From the NCBI RefSeq assembly GCF_029714945.1, contig NZ_CP121634.1, forward strand, positions 682,001 through 746,000: 64,000 bases of DNA. Direction: 5' to 3'. Below the pieces are notes generated by a model that worked only from the letters and a program-made list of their open reading frames with translations, did no database searches and was not told the DNA's origin. The stretch is from Bradyrhizobium sp. CIAT3101 (GTDB lineage Bacteria > Pseudomonadota > Alphaproteobacteria > Rhizobiales > Xanthobacteraceae). The position numbers were made by a program, and so were the translations under genes. This document shows positions 45,767 through 58,158 of this stretch, one piece after another; the first letter of the stretch is position 1; every line of letters starts with the position of its first letter.

Positions 45767-47008
45767 TCAGGACCTGTAGTCGCCATTGATCGCGACATAT
45801 TCCTTGGTGAGGTCGCAGGTCAGCACGCGGTCGCGGCCCTTGCCGAGGCCGAGCGAGACCTTGATCGCGATCTCCGGGGCCTTCATCGCTTCCGACACCT
45901 GCGCCTCGTCATAGGACGGATCGCGCGCGCCGCTCTTGGCGACGCGGATGCCGTTGAAGGAGATCGAGAGCTTGTCGCGATCGGCCGGCTCGCCGGCCTT
46001 GCCGACGGCCATCACCACGCGGCCCCAATTGGCGTCCTCACCGGCGATTGCGGTCTTCACCAGCGGCGAGTTGGCAATCGACATCGCGATCTTGCGTGCG
46101 GAGGCCTTGGTCTTGGCGCCCTCGACGGTGATCTCGACCAGTTTTCGCGCGCCTTCACCGTCGCGCGCTACTTGCTCGGAAAGATTGGCCAGGATCTGGT
46201 TGAACGCTTTCACGAAGGCCTTCAGGCGCGGATCGCTGGCGCGGCTGATCTTGGGCGCACCGTGCTCGGCGGCGGCGCCGGTGGCGAAAGCCAGCAGTGT
46301 GTCCGAGGTCGAGGTGTCGCCGTCGATCGTGACCGCATTGAAGGTGTCCTCGACGCCGGCCTTGAGCAGCGCCTGCAGCGCGGCGGGCGCGATCGGCGCG
46401 TCGGTGAAGATGAAGGACAGCATCGTCGCCATGTCGGGGGCGATCATGCCGGCGCCCTTGGCCATGCCGTTGATGGTGACCTTGGCCTTGCCGAGCTTCA
46501 CGGTCGCGGTCGCGACCTTGGGGAAGGTGTCGGTGGTCATGATCGCCTTGGCGGCAGCGAGGTAGTCGCCCGCCTCGGCGGTCTCGGCGAGGCGGCCCAG
46601 CACGCCGTCGAACTTGGTTGCGTCCAGCGGCTCGCCGATCACGCCGGTTGAGGCCAGGAAGATCTCGCTCTCGCTGCAGCCGACGGCCTTGGCCGCGATC
46701 TTCGCGGTCAGCGCCGTGGAACCGCGGCCGGTCTTGCCGGTAAAGGCATTGGCATTGCCGGAATTGACGACCAGCGCGCGTGCCTTGCCGCCCTTCAGTT
46801 TCGCACGGCACCATTCGACCGGCGCGGACGGGCATTTCGACTTGGTGAAGACGCCCGCGACCGCGGTGCCCTTGTCCATGATCGCCAGCAGCACGTCGGT
46901 GCGGTTCTTGTAGCGGATGCCGGCCTCGGCCGTCGCGAGGCGGACGCCCGCGATCACGGGCATGTCGGGAACGTTCTTCGGGGCGAGCGGGGAGACGGTT
47001 GAGGACAT
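45767..47008 (-). CDS. argJ: Bifunctional glutamate N-acetyltransferase / amino-acid N-acetyltransferase
   Basis: 413 residues from ATG 47008. Autoproteolysis site ATM in [17 protein letters not shown] provides the nucleophilic threonine; NGMAKGAGM and [11 protein letters not shown] are standard ArgJ motifs. Makes N-acetylglutamate and recycles acetyl groups in arginine synthesis. Precedes mutT in orientation and follows the PPIase gene. Confidence 0.97.
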   Translation of the reverse strand: MSSTVSPLAPKNVPDMPVIAGVRLATAEAGIRYKNRTDVLLAIMDKGTAVAGVFTKSKCPSAPVEWCRAKLKGGKARALVVNSGNANAFTGKTGRGSTALTAKIAAKAVGCSESEIFLASTGVIGEPLDATKFDGVLGRLAETAEAGDYLAAAKAIMTTDTFPKVATATVKLGKAKVTINGMAKGAGMIAPDMATMLSFIFTDAPIAPAALQALLKAGVEDTFNAVTIDGDTSTSDTLLAFATGAAAEHGAPKISRASDPRLKAFVKAFNQILANLSEQVARDGEGARKLVEITVEGAKTKASARKIAMSIANSPLVKTAIAGEDANWGRVVMAVGKAGEPADRDKLSISFNGIRVAKSGARDPSYDEAQVSEAMKAPEIAIKVSLGLGKGRDRVLTCDLTKEYVAINGDYRS

Positions 47009-47150
47009 CGCGGGGTGCCTTGGCTTGGCCTTGGTGAGGTCTGGATATGCAGATGGCCGGGACTTCCAGTGCGAAGACGTGCTCCGCACTTTAGGCCCGG
47101 CCATTGCGATGCTTAGATACTCTTGGCGTCACCGAAGTGACAGCAGATTT

Positions 47151-48059
47151 TTACTTCTTGGCGGGGGGCGCCATCTTGCTGTCGGCCGGCTTGGCATCCT
47201 TCGACGCGTCGGCAGCCGGCTGGTCCATCCGCTCGACCTTGGCTTCGGCACGCAGCTTGGCGACGTAGTCGGCCTGGGCCTTGCGGGTGACGTACTGCTC
47301 GATCTGGGGCTTGACCTGGTCGAACTCCGGCGCCTTGCGGTTGCGCTTTTCCTCGACCTTGATGATGTGCCAGCCGAACTGCGACTTCACGGGATCGGAG
47401 ATCTTGCCCGGGTCGAGCGCGAACGCGACGGTCGAGAATTCGGGCACCATCTGTTCCTTGGTGAAGAAGCCGAGGTCGCCGCCGTCGGCGGAGCCCGGAT
47501 CCTTGGACTTCTTCTTGGCGAGCTCGGCGAAATCGGCGCCCTTGTCGAGCTCGGCCTTCACCGCCTTGGCCTCGTCCTCGGTCTCGACCAGGATGTGGCG
47601 GGCGCGCACTTCCTGCTCGCCGGTGATCTGCTTGGAGGCCTCCTCATAGACCTTCTTCATGGCGTCGTCGTTGGTGGCAGCCTTGCCTTCCTGGGCCAGC
47701 AGGCTGTCCATCAGCAGGCGGTTGCGGGCGAACGCCAGCCGCTTCTTGAATTCCTCGCCGTCGGCGACCTTCTTGTCCTCGGCGGCCTTGGCCACGATCT
47801 TCATGTCGATCAGGAACGACAGGACATTGTCGTCCTTGGTCGCGGGATCCATCTGGGCGAGGCTCGGTCCGAGCTCTTCCTCGGCCATGGTCACGTCGCT
47901 TTTCTTGATTTCAGCGCCATTGACCTTCGCCAGGACCGGATCGTCGGCCGCCCGGAGCGGGCCGGCGACCGCCAGGGACAGCACCAAGGCAAAGCAGCCA
48001 GCCAGGGCGGACGCGTGGCGGAAACGCAGTCCGGTGGTTACCGGGAACGAGGTGGTCAT
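47151..48059 (-). CDS. Periplasmic parvulin-type peptidylprolyl isomerase
   Basis: 302 residues with a signal peptide (ALAGCFALVLSLAVAGPLRAAD). SurA/PrsA-like N-terminal helical chaperone region, then a parvulin domain (~150-245): VRARHILVETEDEAKAVKAE, GSADGGDLGFFTKEQMVPEF, and VKSQFGWHIIKVEEKR. The C-terminal tail is Ala/Lys/Pro-rich. Assists folding of exported proteins; divergent from secA, a functionally fitting neighbour. Confidence 0.93.
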   Translation of the reverse strand: MTTSFPVTTGLRFRHASALAGCFALVLSLAVAGPLRAADDPVLAKVNGAEIKKSDVTMAEEELGPSLAQMDPATKDDNVLSFLIDMKIVAKAAEDKKVADGEEFKKRLAFARNRLLMDSLLAQEGKAATNDDAMKKVYEEASKQITGEQEVRARHILVETEDEAKAVKAELDKGADFAELAKKKSKDPGSADGGDLGFFTKEQMVPEFSTVAFALDPGKISDPVKSQFGWHIIKVEEKRNRKAPEFDQVKPQIEQYVTRKAQADYVAKLRAEAKVERMDQPAADASKDAKPADSKMAPPAKK

Positions 48060-48411
48060 GCAAAATCCTTATGTTGAAGCAGGGGCTGCTTAAGCGGGGC
48101 GGACACTCGCCCAATTCAGGGGGGCTTGGCAACGCGAAAAGTCTGTCAAAATGATGAATTAGCCGCAATGCGCCCGCCGTTGACAAGGCCCTGACCGGGC
48201 CATATCTCTGCCCGGTCGCGACCATGGCGATGGCGTTTATTTTGCTGCGTTTTTGGCCGTTGAACCCAGACTAGTCCAATTCCCACCCATATGGCGGATG
48301 ACCCCCGCAGTCCGGGCTCTGACGCCAGCAGGCGTCACGGTGAGTTGATAGGCAAGCGGGTGACAACTTCTTGGCTGCAACGCGGTTAATTCGCGAACAC
48401 AGGAACTAGGC
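48060..48411. other. PPIase-secA divergent intergenic region
   Basis: 352 bases without a gene. Contains a candidate sigma70 promoter toward secA at 48180-48208 and a GGCCC-GGGCC hairpin (48187-48201). Otherwise I see nothing. Confidence 0.5.
48180..48208 (+). promoter_or_regulatory. Candidate housekeeping promoter of secA
   Basis: TTGACA (48180-48185), 17-base spacer, TATCTC (48203-48208). It would give a leader of about 200 bases. The consensus -35 box is rare in this GC-rich DNA, which favours a real signal. Confidence 0.4.
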
Positions 48412-51252
<2,841 letters not shown>

Positions 51253-51299
51253 GATTTGATGCGATTGTGAGGCGCGACGTCAGCGCCTCACTTGCCGCC

Positions 51300-51440
51300 G
51301 TCGTCCCGGCGAACGCCGGGACCCATACCGCGGAATCTCTCGATGGTGCGCAGTCATTGTACCGCGCTAGACAGAGTAACTACCAATCGTTGAAACAACC
51401 ACGCCCTGTGGTTATGGGTCCCGGCGTTCGCCGGGACGAC
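51300..51440. repeat. Palindromic repeat (GTCGTCCCGG family), intact copy
   Basis: GTCGTCCCGGCG...GCCGGGACCCATACCGCG at the left and GTGGTTATGGGTCCCGGCGTTCGCCGGGACGAC at the right are inverse complements. Each end is also a hairpin on its own. It contains TGGGTCCCGGC at 51415-51425 and its reverse complement at 51315-51325, the same sequence that the IS110 element entered at 7149/8267. Positioned after secA. Confidence 0.88.
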
Positions 51441-51490
51441 AGTCTTTGTTGATTTGGCGACGCCGCAACTTTCGCGACAAGCGCCACACC

Positions 51491-51949
51491 TCAATTCGAG
51501 CTGTCGATCAAGCTCTCCAGCAGCCGCTTCAGCTCGCTCGTCGACTTGTCGCCGTAGCTCTCCAGGATGTGCTCTTCCTGGTCCACCGCGAGCGAGTTGA
51601 GCTTCTTGCAAAGCACCTTGCCGCGATCGGAGATGAACATCAGCACCTTGCGGCGGTCGTTCGGGTCCTGCACGCGATAGACCAGCGTGTCGGAGACCAT
51701 GCGGTCGATCATCTTGGTGAGCGTCGGATGGTTGAGCAGCACGGCATCCGCAAGCTCGCCCATCGAATGGCCATCGCCGTCCGACAGTACTTTCAGGATG
51801 CGCCACTGCTCGACGGGAACTCCCTCCTTGCTCAACCGCAGTTCGAGCTGCCGGTTGATCTCCCGGTTAGCTTGCGCGAGCAGGTAGGCGAGGTGTTCGG
51901 TGATTGGAGCGTTCGATTTTGCCACGGCTAAGACTTCGTCTTGACCCAA
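51491..51949 (-). CDS. MarR-family transcriptional regulator of the amidase cluster
   Basis: 152 residues; winged helix domain with SMGELADAVLLNHPTLTKMI recognition region and VQDPNDRRKVLMFISDRG wing. Dimerisation helices at both ends. Divergent from the AmiC-like gene, with palindrome TTGAATATTCAA (51999-52010) between, so it probably controls the amide cluster and itself. Ligand unknown. Confidence 0.88.
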   Translation of the reverse strand: MGQDEVLAVAKSNAPITEHLAYLLAQANREINRQLELRLSKEGVPVEQWRILKVLSDGDGHSMGELADAVLLNHPTLTKMIDRMVSDTLVYRVQDPNDRRKVLMFISDRGKVLCKKLNSLAVDQEEHILESYGDKSTSELKRLLESLIDSSN

Positions 51950-51998
51950 ATGAGTGAATGTCTTGCAATCAATGCTGCTTCTATATGCACTTCAATTC

Positions 51999-52010
51999 TT
52001 GAATATTCAA
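51999..52010. promoter_or_regulatory. Candidate MarR operator upstream of amide cluster
   Basis: TTGAATATTCAA, a perfect 12-bp palindrome in a markedly AT-rich stretch between the divergent regulator and AmiC-like genes. MarR proteins commonly bind such TTGn(6)CAA-type palindromes. Inference from symmetry and position. Confidence 0.45.
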
Positions 52011-52104
52011 TATTTTCAAAATAGGATGATTGCACAACAAAAGGGCGGAAGCCGCGGCCGCCTGCTCAATGTGCTTTCAGGTCTGGTACCGGACAGGAGT
52101 TGGC

Positions 52105-53289
52105 GTGCGCGCGACGGTAAACTTCCCGGCTCACAGCGGTCCGGCGTTGCCGCCGTCTCTGCTGTTCAGGAATCTGTCGTCATCGGCGGCTGACGGCGCG
52201 CTGTCGCCGAGCGATCATGCCTTTCTTCGGCGTCGCGGTGCCAACAAGCTGCGCGTCGGCTGCTTCATCTGCTGCAGCGGCTCCCCCGGTATCTGGGGGC
52301 CGTGCGCCACCAACACCGCGCAGCTCGCAGTCGCCGAGATCAACAAGCGTGGCGGCATTCTGGGGCGCGAGATCGAGCTGTCGATCTATGATGCCGGCGG
52401 TCCGCTCGACGGTGTCCTGAGCCGCGCCAAGCAGGCGGTCGTCGACGACGAGATCGATCTCGTCATCGGCATGCACACCAGCGCGGTTCGCGTCGCGCTC
52501 CGCAAGATCACCACCGCGAACCGGATCCCCTATATCTACACGCCCGTCTATGAGGGCGGCGAACTGACGCCGGGCGTCATGGCGATCGGCGAAACGCCGC
52601 GCTGGCAGAGCCGGCCTTCGATCCACTGGCTGGCGGACGTCAAGAGAGCGGCGCGCTGGTACCTGATCGGCAGCGATTATGTCTGGCCGTGGCAGTCGCA
52701 CCGCGCGGTGAAGCGCTACATCAAGGAAACCGGCGGAAGCGTCGTCGGCGAGGAGTTCGTTCCTCTCGGCGAAGACAATCACGAGCCGCATCTGGAGCGT
52801 ATCCGCGCCGCAAAGCCGGACGTCGTCCTGATCTCGCTGATTGGTACCGACAGCATCACCTTCAATCGCGCCTTCGGCGAGTGCGGTCTTGCCGCGACGA
52901 CGTTGCGGCTGGCCGGTGCGATGGACGAGACCGTGCTGCTCGGCATCGGCGCCGACAACAGCGAGAACATGTTCTGTGCCTCCGGCTATTTCCCCGGTGT
53001 CGGTTCGCGCGCCAATGACGACTTCCAGAGCCGCTATCACCAGATGTTCGGACCGAACGCCGCGCCGATCGGCTCGCTCGGCCAGTCCAGCTACGAGGGC
53101 CTGCGATTCCTTGAAGCTGTCGCGAACAAGGCCGGTTCGTTGGCGATGGGGCCGATGCTCGCGGCGGGGCGCAACATCGATTACGGCGGCGCGCGCGGCC
53201 CGGTGGTCGTACGCAACGGTCACGCCCGCATGCAGATGTATCTCGCCGAGGCCGATGGCCTCGACTTCAAGCTGATCAAGCCGGTCTGA
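52105..53289 (+). CDS. AmiC-like periplasmic-binding-fold protein without signal peptide
   Basis: 394 residues from GTG at 52105, chosen because AGGAG (52095-52099) is five bases upstream. Type I periplasmic-binding fold (KLRVGCFICCSGSPGIWGPC, NTAQLAVAEINKRGGILGRE, SAVRVALRKITTANRIPYIY, LIGSDYVWPWQSHRAVKRYI). The N terminus is polar and lacks a hydrophobic signal, so the protein is probably cytosolic like AmiC, the amide sensor of Pseudomonas. It precedes the amidase by 154 bases. A role as an amide sensor is inferred; a binding-protein role with an unusual export route cannot be excluded. Confidence 0.75.
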   Translation: MRATVNFPAHSGPALPPSLLFRNLSSSAADGALSPSDHAFLRRRGANKLRVGCFICCSGSPGIWGPCATNTAQLAVAEINKRGGILGREIELSIYDAGGPLDGVLSRAKQAVVDDEIDLVIGMHTSAVRVALRKITTANRIPYIYTPVYEGGELTPGVMAIGETPRWQSRPSIHWLADVKRAARWYLIGSDYVWPWQSHRAVKRYIKETGGSVVGEEFVPLGEDNHEPHLERIRAAKPDVVLISLIGTDSITFNRAFGECGLAATTLRLAGAMDETVLLGIGADNSENMFCASGYFPGVGSRANDDFQSRYHQMFGPNAAPIGSLGQSSYEGLRFLEAVANKAGSLAMGPMLAAGRNIDYGGARGPVVVRNGHARMQMYLAEADGLDFKLIKPV

Positions 53290-53339
53290 GATGGCAGCGG
53301 CAATCGGGACGCGGGCAATCGCAAAATAATACTTGAAAA

Positions 53340-53352
53340 GGAAAATATTTCC
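53340..53352. promoter_or_regulatory. Palindrome before the amidase gene
   Basis: GGAAA-ATA-TTTCC (53340-53352) in an AT-rich block that also contains TTGAAAA and TTTTGAA on its sides. It could be a second regulator site or part of an internal promoter. Confidence 0.3.
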
Positions 53353-53443
53353 GTTTTGAATGTTTTGGCGACGCCGATGGTGCGTGCGTCGCGCCGGGGC
53401 GGTCGCGCCCAACGTTCGTTTCAAGACACTTCAGGAGAGCGCC

Positions 53444-54958
53444 GTGACAGTTGTCCTTCCCACGCCAGCCCAACTTCGCAGCGTTGCCGAGCAGTGCGGC
53501 CTCGCGCTGACCGACGACGATGTCGCCTCGTTCCGCGGCCTGATGCAGGGCTCGATCGATGCCTACAATCTCGTCGGCGCCATGCCCGACGAGGTGCCGG
53601 CGGTGAAATATCCGCGCACGCCGGGCTACCAGCCGTCGGCGGAAGAGAACCCCCGCAACGCCTGGTACCGCAAGTCGACCGTGAAGGGCGCCAGCTCCGG
53701 CAAGCTCAAGGGCAAGACCGTCGCGCTGAAGGACAACATCATGCTGGCCGGCGTGCCCATGATGAACGGCTCGACCACGCTCGAAGGTTATGTTCCCGAT
53801 TTCGACGCCACCATCGTCACGCGCATGCTCGATGCCGGCGCCGAGATTGCGGGCAAGGTGCATTGCGAATCCTTCTGCATGTCGGGCGGCAGCCACACCA
53901 ACGCGGTCGGCGCCGTCCACAATCCCTACAAGATGGGCTATTCGGCCGGTGGCTCGTCTTCCGGCAGCGGTGTCGTGGTCGCACTCGGCGAAGTCGACAT
54001 GGCGATCGGTGGCGACCAGGGCGGCTCGATCCGCATGCCGTCCTCGTTCTGCGGCACCTACGGCATGAAGCCGACCTGGGGGCTCGTGCCCTATACCGGC
54101 ATCATGCCGATCGAGATCTTCGTCGATCACACCGGCCCGATGACGGCGACCGTCGCCGACAACGCGCTGCTGCTCGAAGTGCTCGCCGGCGATGACGGTT
54201 ACGATCCCCGCATCAAGGCACCGAAGGTCGAGGAATACACCAAGGCGCTCGGCCAGGGCGTCAAGGGCATGAAGATCGGCATCTTGAAAGAAGGCTTCGA
54301 GCAGGCGACTGCCGAGGCCGCCGTCAATGAAAGCGTGCGCGAAGCCGCGAAGCGTTTCAAGGATCTCGGCGCAACTGTCGAGACGGTCTCGATCCCGATG
54401 CATCTCGCCGGCCCCGCGATCTGGACGCCAATCGGCACCGAGGGCATGACCCAGACCATGATGTATGGCGACGGCTATGGCCTGTCGCGCGGCGACCTCT
54501 ACTCGACCACGCTGATGGATTTCCATCGCGGCTGGCGCCGGCAGGCGGACTCGCTGTCCGAGACCACAAAGCTGTTCCTGCTGCTCGGCACCTACATCAA
54601 CAACACCTTCGGTCCCCGTTACTACGGCAAGGCGCTCAACATCTCCCGCCGCCTCACTGCAGCCTACGACAAGGCCTTCAAGGATTACGACCTCCTGTTG
54701 CTGCCGACGACGCCGATGAAGGCGACCAAGCTGCCGGAGCCGACCGCCAGCCGCGAGGACTACGTCGCGCGTGCGCTCGAGATGATCTCGAACACCGCGC
54801 CGTTCGACATCACCCATCATCCCGCGATGTCACTGCCTTGCGGCATGGTCGACGGCCTGCCGGTCGGCCTGATGCTGGTCGGTCGCATGTTCGAGGAATC
54901 CACCATCTACCGCGCCGCCCATGCCTTCGAGCAGATCGGCGACTGGAAGAAGATGTGA
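53444..54958 (+). CDS. Amidase (amidase-signature family, nitrile-pathway type)
   Basis: 504 residues from GTG at 53444 with AGGAG six bases upstream. Ser-cis-Ser-Lys triad at K96 (VALKDNIMLAG), S171 (AGGSSSGSG) and S195 (GGDQGGSIRMPSSF), the same numbering as Rhodococcus rhodochrous J1 amidase, with D191 also present. Hydrolyses amides to the acid and ammonia. No nitrile hydratase or nitrilase lies next to it, so its substrate is probably an imported amide. First enzyme gene of the transport cluster. Confidence 0.92.
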   Translation: MTVVLPTPAQLRSVAEQCGLALTDDDVASFRGLMQGSIDAYNLVGAMPDEVPAVKYPRTPGYQPSAEENPRNAWYRKSTVKGASSGKLKGKTVALKDNIMLAGVPMMNGSTTLEGYVPDFDATIVTRMLDAGAEIAGKVHCESFCMSGGSHTNAVGAVHNPYKMGYSAGGSSSGSGVVVALGEVDMAIGGDQGGSIRMPSSFCGTYGMKPTWGLVPYTGIMPIEIFVDHTGPMTATVADNALLLEVLAGDDGYDPRIKAPKVEEYTKALGQGVKGMKIGILKEGFEQATAEAAVNESVREAAKRFKDLGATVETVSIPMHLAGPAIWTPIGTEGMTQTMMYGDGYGLSRGDLYSTTLMDFHRGWRRQADSLSETTKLFLLLGTYINNTFGPRYYGKALNISRRLTAAYDKAFKDYDLLLLPTTPMKATKLPEPTASREDYVARALEMISNTAPFDITHHPAMSLPCGMVDGLPVGLMLVGRMFEESTIYRAAHAFEQIGDWKKM

Positions 54959-54994
54959 GGGGCGCGCTGGTGCAAGTGGGGTGGATCGCAACGT

Positions 54995-55852
54995 ATGGCT
55001 AACGCATTCGTCGCGGCGTTCGAGATTTTGAGCTTTGGCGCGATCATCGTCCTGATCGTGCTGGGGCTCGGGATCATCGCCAGCATGATGGGTATCTTCA
55101 ACTTCGCGCAGGGCGAGTTCGTCCTGCTCGGGGCCTACATCACCTACCTCGCTTACGCCAAGGGCCTGCCGATCTGGGCCGGCATGGTTGCGGCGCCCTT
55201 TGTCGTCGGCGCACTCGGATTCGTGCTGGAGGCGCTGATCATCCGTCGCTTCTACGCCGCGCCGATCGTGGCGATGCTCGGCACCTATGCGCTCGGCCTG
55301 ATCATCCGCGAATCCGTGCGCGGCCTGATCGGCGGCTTCTATCTCACCGTCCCCGAGCCGATCGGTGGCTCGATCGATATCGGCACCATGCACATCTCGG
55401 CGTGGCGCTTCACCATCATCGTCATCACGCTTTTGGTGATGGCTGGCTGCTATCTCCTGCTGTCGCGCACGAGCTTTGGTCTGCGCATGCGCGCCACGCT
55501 GGAGAATCCGTCGCTGGCACGCGCATCGGGCATTTCCACGCCACTGATGTACGGCGCCACCTTTGCCTTTGGGTCGGCGCTCGCCGGCCTTGCCGGCGCG
55601 CTGATCGTGCCGGTGTTCAGCCTCTATGCCGATCTCGGCATCCGCTTCCTGATCCAGGGCTTTGTCGCCGTCATGGTCGGCGGTGTCGGATCCTTCATCG
55701 GCCCGGTCGCCGGCGCGGGTGTGATCGGCACGCTCAGTGCCGCACTGCCCTGGATCATGGCGCCCGTGGTCGCCGATGTCCTGGTCTTCGTTCTCGCCAT
55801 TGCCTTCATCAAATTCCGGCCGCAGGGCCTCATCGCTGGAAAAGGGGTTTAG
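54995..55852 (+). CDS. LivH-type permease of the amide cluster
   Basis: 285 residues, about eight membrane helices. IVLIVLGLGIIASMMGIFNF, AQGEFVLLGAYITYLAYAKG and MVGGVGSFIGPVAGAGVIGT are LivH/UrtB-like. 36 bases after the amidase, starting a tight permease-binding protein-permease-ATPase-ATPase order. Confidence 0.88.
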   Translation: MANAFVAAFEILSFGAIIVLIVLGLGIIASMMGIFNFAQGEFVLLGAYITYLAYAKGLPIWAGMVAAPFVVGALGFVLEALIIRRFYAAPIVAMLGTYALGLIIRESVRGLIGGFYLTVPEPIGGSIDIGTMHISAWRFTIIVITLLVMAGCYLLLSRTSFGLRMRATLENPSLARASGISTPLMYGATFAFGSALAGLAGALIVPVFSLYADLGIRFLIQGFVAVMVGGVGSFIGPVAGAGVIGTLSAALPWIMAPVVADVLVFVLAIAFIKFRPQGLIAGKGV

Positions 55853-55856
55853 TCAT

Positions 55857-57071
55857 ATGTTCGATCGTCAACTCTCACGCCGCCGCTTTATGTCCAATTT
55901 CGCTTTCGCCTCCGGTGCGGTCGCGACCGGGGTCGGCAGCTGGGTGATTCCGGCGCCCTGGGCCAATGCCGCCGAAGCCCCGATCAAGGTCGGCATCGCG
56001 ACCGATCTCACCGGCCCGATCGCGTATGCCGGCAATGCCGACGCCAACGTCGCCAAGATGGTGATCAAGGAGATCAACGCATCAGGCGGCCTGCTCGGCC
56101 GCCCGCTCGAGCTCTACATCGAGGACACCGCGTCGAATGAATCGGTCGCTGTCGGCAACGTCCGAAAACTGATCCAGCGCGACAAGGTCGATATGGTGCT
56201 GGGCGGCATCACCTCGTCGATGCGCAACGCGATCAAGGACCCGATCGTGGCGCGCGGCAAGACGCTCTACATCTATCCGCAGCTCTATGAGGGCAAGGAG
56301 TGCACGCCGTATCTGTTCTGCACCGGGCCGACGCCGGCCCAGCAATGCGACGAGTTCATCCCCTGGCTGATCAAGAACGGCGGCAAGAAGTTCGCGCTGC
56401 CGAGCGCCAACTATGTCTGGCCGCACACGCTCAACGTCTATGCCCGCAAGGTGATCGAATCCAACGGCGGCGAGGTCGTGTTCGAGGAGTATTATCCGCT
56501 CGATCAGGTCGACTTCTCCGCGACCGTCAACCGCATCGTCTCCAACAAGGTCGACGTCGTCTTCAACACCGTCATCCCGCCGGGCGTGGGTCCGTTCTTC
56601 AAGCAGCTCTATGAAGCCGGCTTCCTCAAGAACGGCGGCCGTCTGGCCTGCGTCTACTATGATGAGAACACGCTCAACATCAATCAGGCCGCCGAGATCG
56701 AGGGCCTCGCCAGCTGCCTCGACTATTTCAAGGTGCTGACCAAGGAGAATCCGTTCGACGCAAAAATCCAGGCGGCCTACGAAAAAGACTTCCCGGGCAA
56801 CTTCCTGTTCGCGGCCGGAAGTGCCGCGACAGGCACCTATCGCGGCCTCAAGCTGTGGGAGGCGGCCGTCAAGGAAGCCGGCAAGGTCGACCGCGACTCG
56901 GTCGCGGCTGCGCTCGACCACGCCAAGATCGCGGAAGGTCCGGGCGGGCCGGCCGAGATGGTGCCGGGCAAGCGCCACTGCAAGATGAAGATGTACACTG
57001 CCGTCGCCAAAGCCGGGAACTACGAGATCGTCGGACGCAGCGACGGTCTCGTCGATCCCAAGGAATGCTAA
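55857..57071 (+). CDS. Substrate-binding protein of the amide-cluster ABC transporter
   Basis: 404 residues with a twin-arginine-type signal (LSRRRFMSNFAFASGAVATG; cleavage near ANAAEA). Peripla_BP_5/6 fold: KVGIATDLTGPIAYAGNADA, KLIQRDKVDMVLGGITSSMR, YWV-like VWPHTLNVYARKVIESNGGE. Resembles amide/urea-binding proteins such as AmiC/UrtA/FmdD relatives. Distinct from the cytosolic protein at 52105. Confidence 0.9.
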   Translation: MFDRQLSRRRFMSNFAFASGAVATGVGSWVIPAPWANAAEAPIKVGIATDLTGPIAYAGNADANVAKMVIKEINASGGLLGRPLELYIEDTASNESVAVGNVRKLIQRDKVDMVLGGITSSMRNAIKDPIVARGKTLYIYPQLYEGKECTPYLFCTGPTPAQQCDEFIPWLIKNGGKKFALPSANYVWPHTLNVYARKVIESNGGEVVFEEYYPLDQVDFSATVNRIVSNKVDVVFNTVIPPGVGPFFKQLYEAGFLKNGGRLACVYYDENTLNINQAAEIEGLASCLDYFKVLTKENPFDAKIQAAYEKDFPGNFLFAAGSAATGTYRGLKLWEAAVKEAGKVDRDSVAAALDHAKIAEGPGGPAEMVPGKRHCKMKMYTAVAKAGNYEIVGRSDGLVDPKEC

Positions 57072-57077
57072 GCTCGC

Positions 57078-58157
57078 ATGTCGAAGTCGATGAGCGCAGT
57101 GAAACAGGCAATCCCCGCCGAGATCGGCGGGGAGACGGACATTGTAATGGGTAGCAGCGGAGCGGCGCCACAGGTCGCGGCGGGACGAAAAGTCCTGCCG
57201 ATCGTGGAGGGCGTGGTGCTCGTTGCCGCGCTCGCTGCGCCGTTGGTGCTGCAGGACTATCTCACGGTGTTCGCGACGCGCGTAGTCATCCTCGCGCTGT
57301 TCGCGCTGTCGTTCGATCTGGTCTGGGGCTATGCCGGCATCATGAGCTTCGGCCAGGCCTTGTTCTTCGGCTCGGCCGGCTATGGCGTCGCGCTGCTCGC
57401 GCGCGACTTGGACATCACCGACATCTTCCTGGTGCTGCCGGCGGGCACGCTGATCGGCCTCACCTTCGCGCTGCTGCTCGGCGGCTTCCTGCTGCTGGGC
57501 CGGCATCCCTCCAGCGTGATCTTCGTGTCGCTCGGCACCCTGACCGGTTCCTACGCCGCCGATCGCCTCGCGCGCGGCTGGTATTATCTCGGCGGCCAGA
57601 ACGGCATTCCCTCGATTTCATCGATGACGCTCGGCGGCTATGAATTCTCGGAAGGCCCGGGGTTCTACTACCTCGTCCTCGGTATCCTCATCGTGGTCTA
57701 TCTGCTCTGCCGCTTCCTGGTGCGCTCGCAGTTCGGGCTGGCGCTCGCGGGCTTACGCGAAAACGAGCAGCGCATCGCCTTCTTCGGCTACAAGGCGCAG
57801 CACCTGAAGGCGATCATCTTCGCGATCGGCGGCGCCATCGCGGGCCTTGCCGGCAGTCTCTATGCTTTCCACGAAGGCTTCGTCTGGCCCAACATGGTCG
57901 GCGTCGTGGTCTCGACGCAAGTCGTGCTCTACGTGCTGTTCGGTGGCTCCGGCACGCTGATCGGCGCCGTGATCGGCACTGTGATCGTCGAGGGCGTCAG
58001 CTTCTGGCTCTCGGACAATTATCGCGATATCTGGCCGATCATTTTGGGGCTGTTGCTGCTGCTCGTGATCCTGTTCCGGCCGCTGGGCCTGATCAGCTTC
58101 GTCCTCGGTGAGCGCGAGCGGGTCGGCAGCTTCGGTGCCAGGATCAAGGGGAAGTAA
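57078..58157 (+). CDS. LivM-type permease of the amide cluster
   Basis: 359 residues with a ~40-residue cytoplasmic N-terminal extension before the first helix (VLPIVEGVVLVAALAAPLVL). FDLVWGYAGIMSFGQALFFG and GLRENEQRIAFFGYKAQHLK (EAA-like loop) are LivM/UrtC hallmarks. Six bases downstream of the binding-protein gene. Confidence 0.9.
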   Translation: MSKSMSAVKQAIPAEIGGETDIVMGSSGAAPQVAAGRKVLPIVEGVVLVAALAAPLVLQDYLTVFATRVVILALFALSFDLVWGYAGIMSFGQALFFGSAGYGVALLARDLDITDIFLVLPAGTLIGLTFALLLGGFLLLGRHPSSVIFVSLGTLTGSYAADRLARGWYYLGGQNGIPSISSMTLGGYEFSEGPGFYYLVLGILIVVYLLCRFLVRSQFGLALAGLRENEQRIAFFGYKAQHLKAIIFAIGGAIAGLAGSLYAFHEGFVWPNMVGVVVSTQVVLYVLFGGSGTLIGAVIGTVIVEGVSFWLSDNYRDIWPIILGLLLLLVILFRPLGLISFVLGERERVGSFGARIKGK

Positions 58158-58158
58158 A

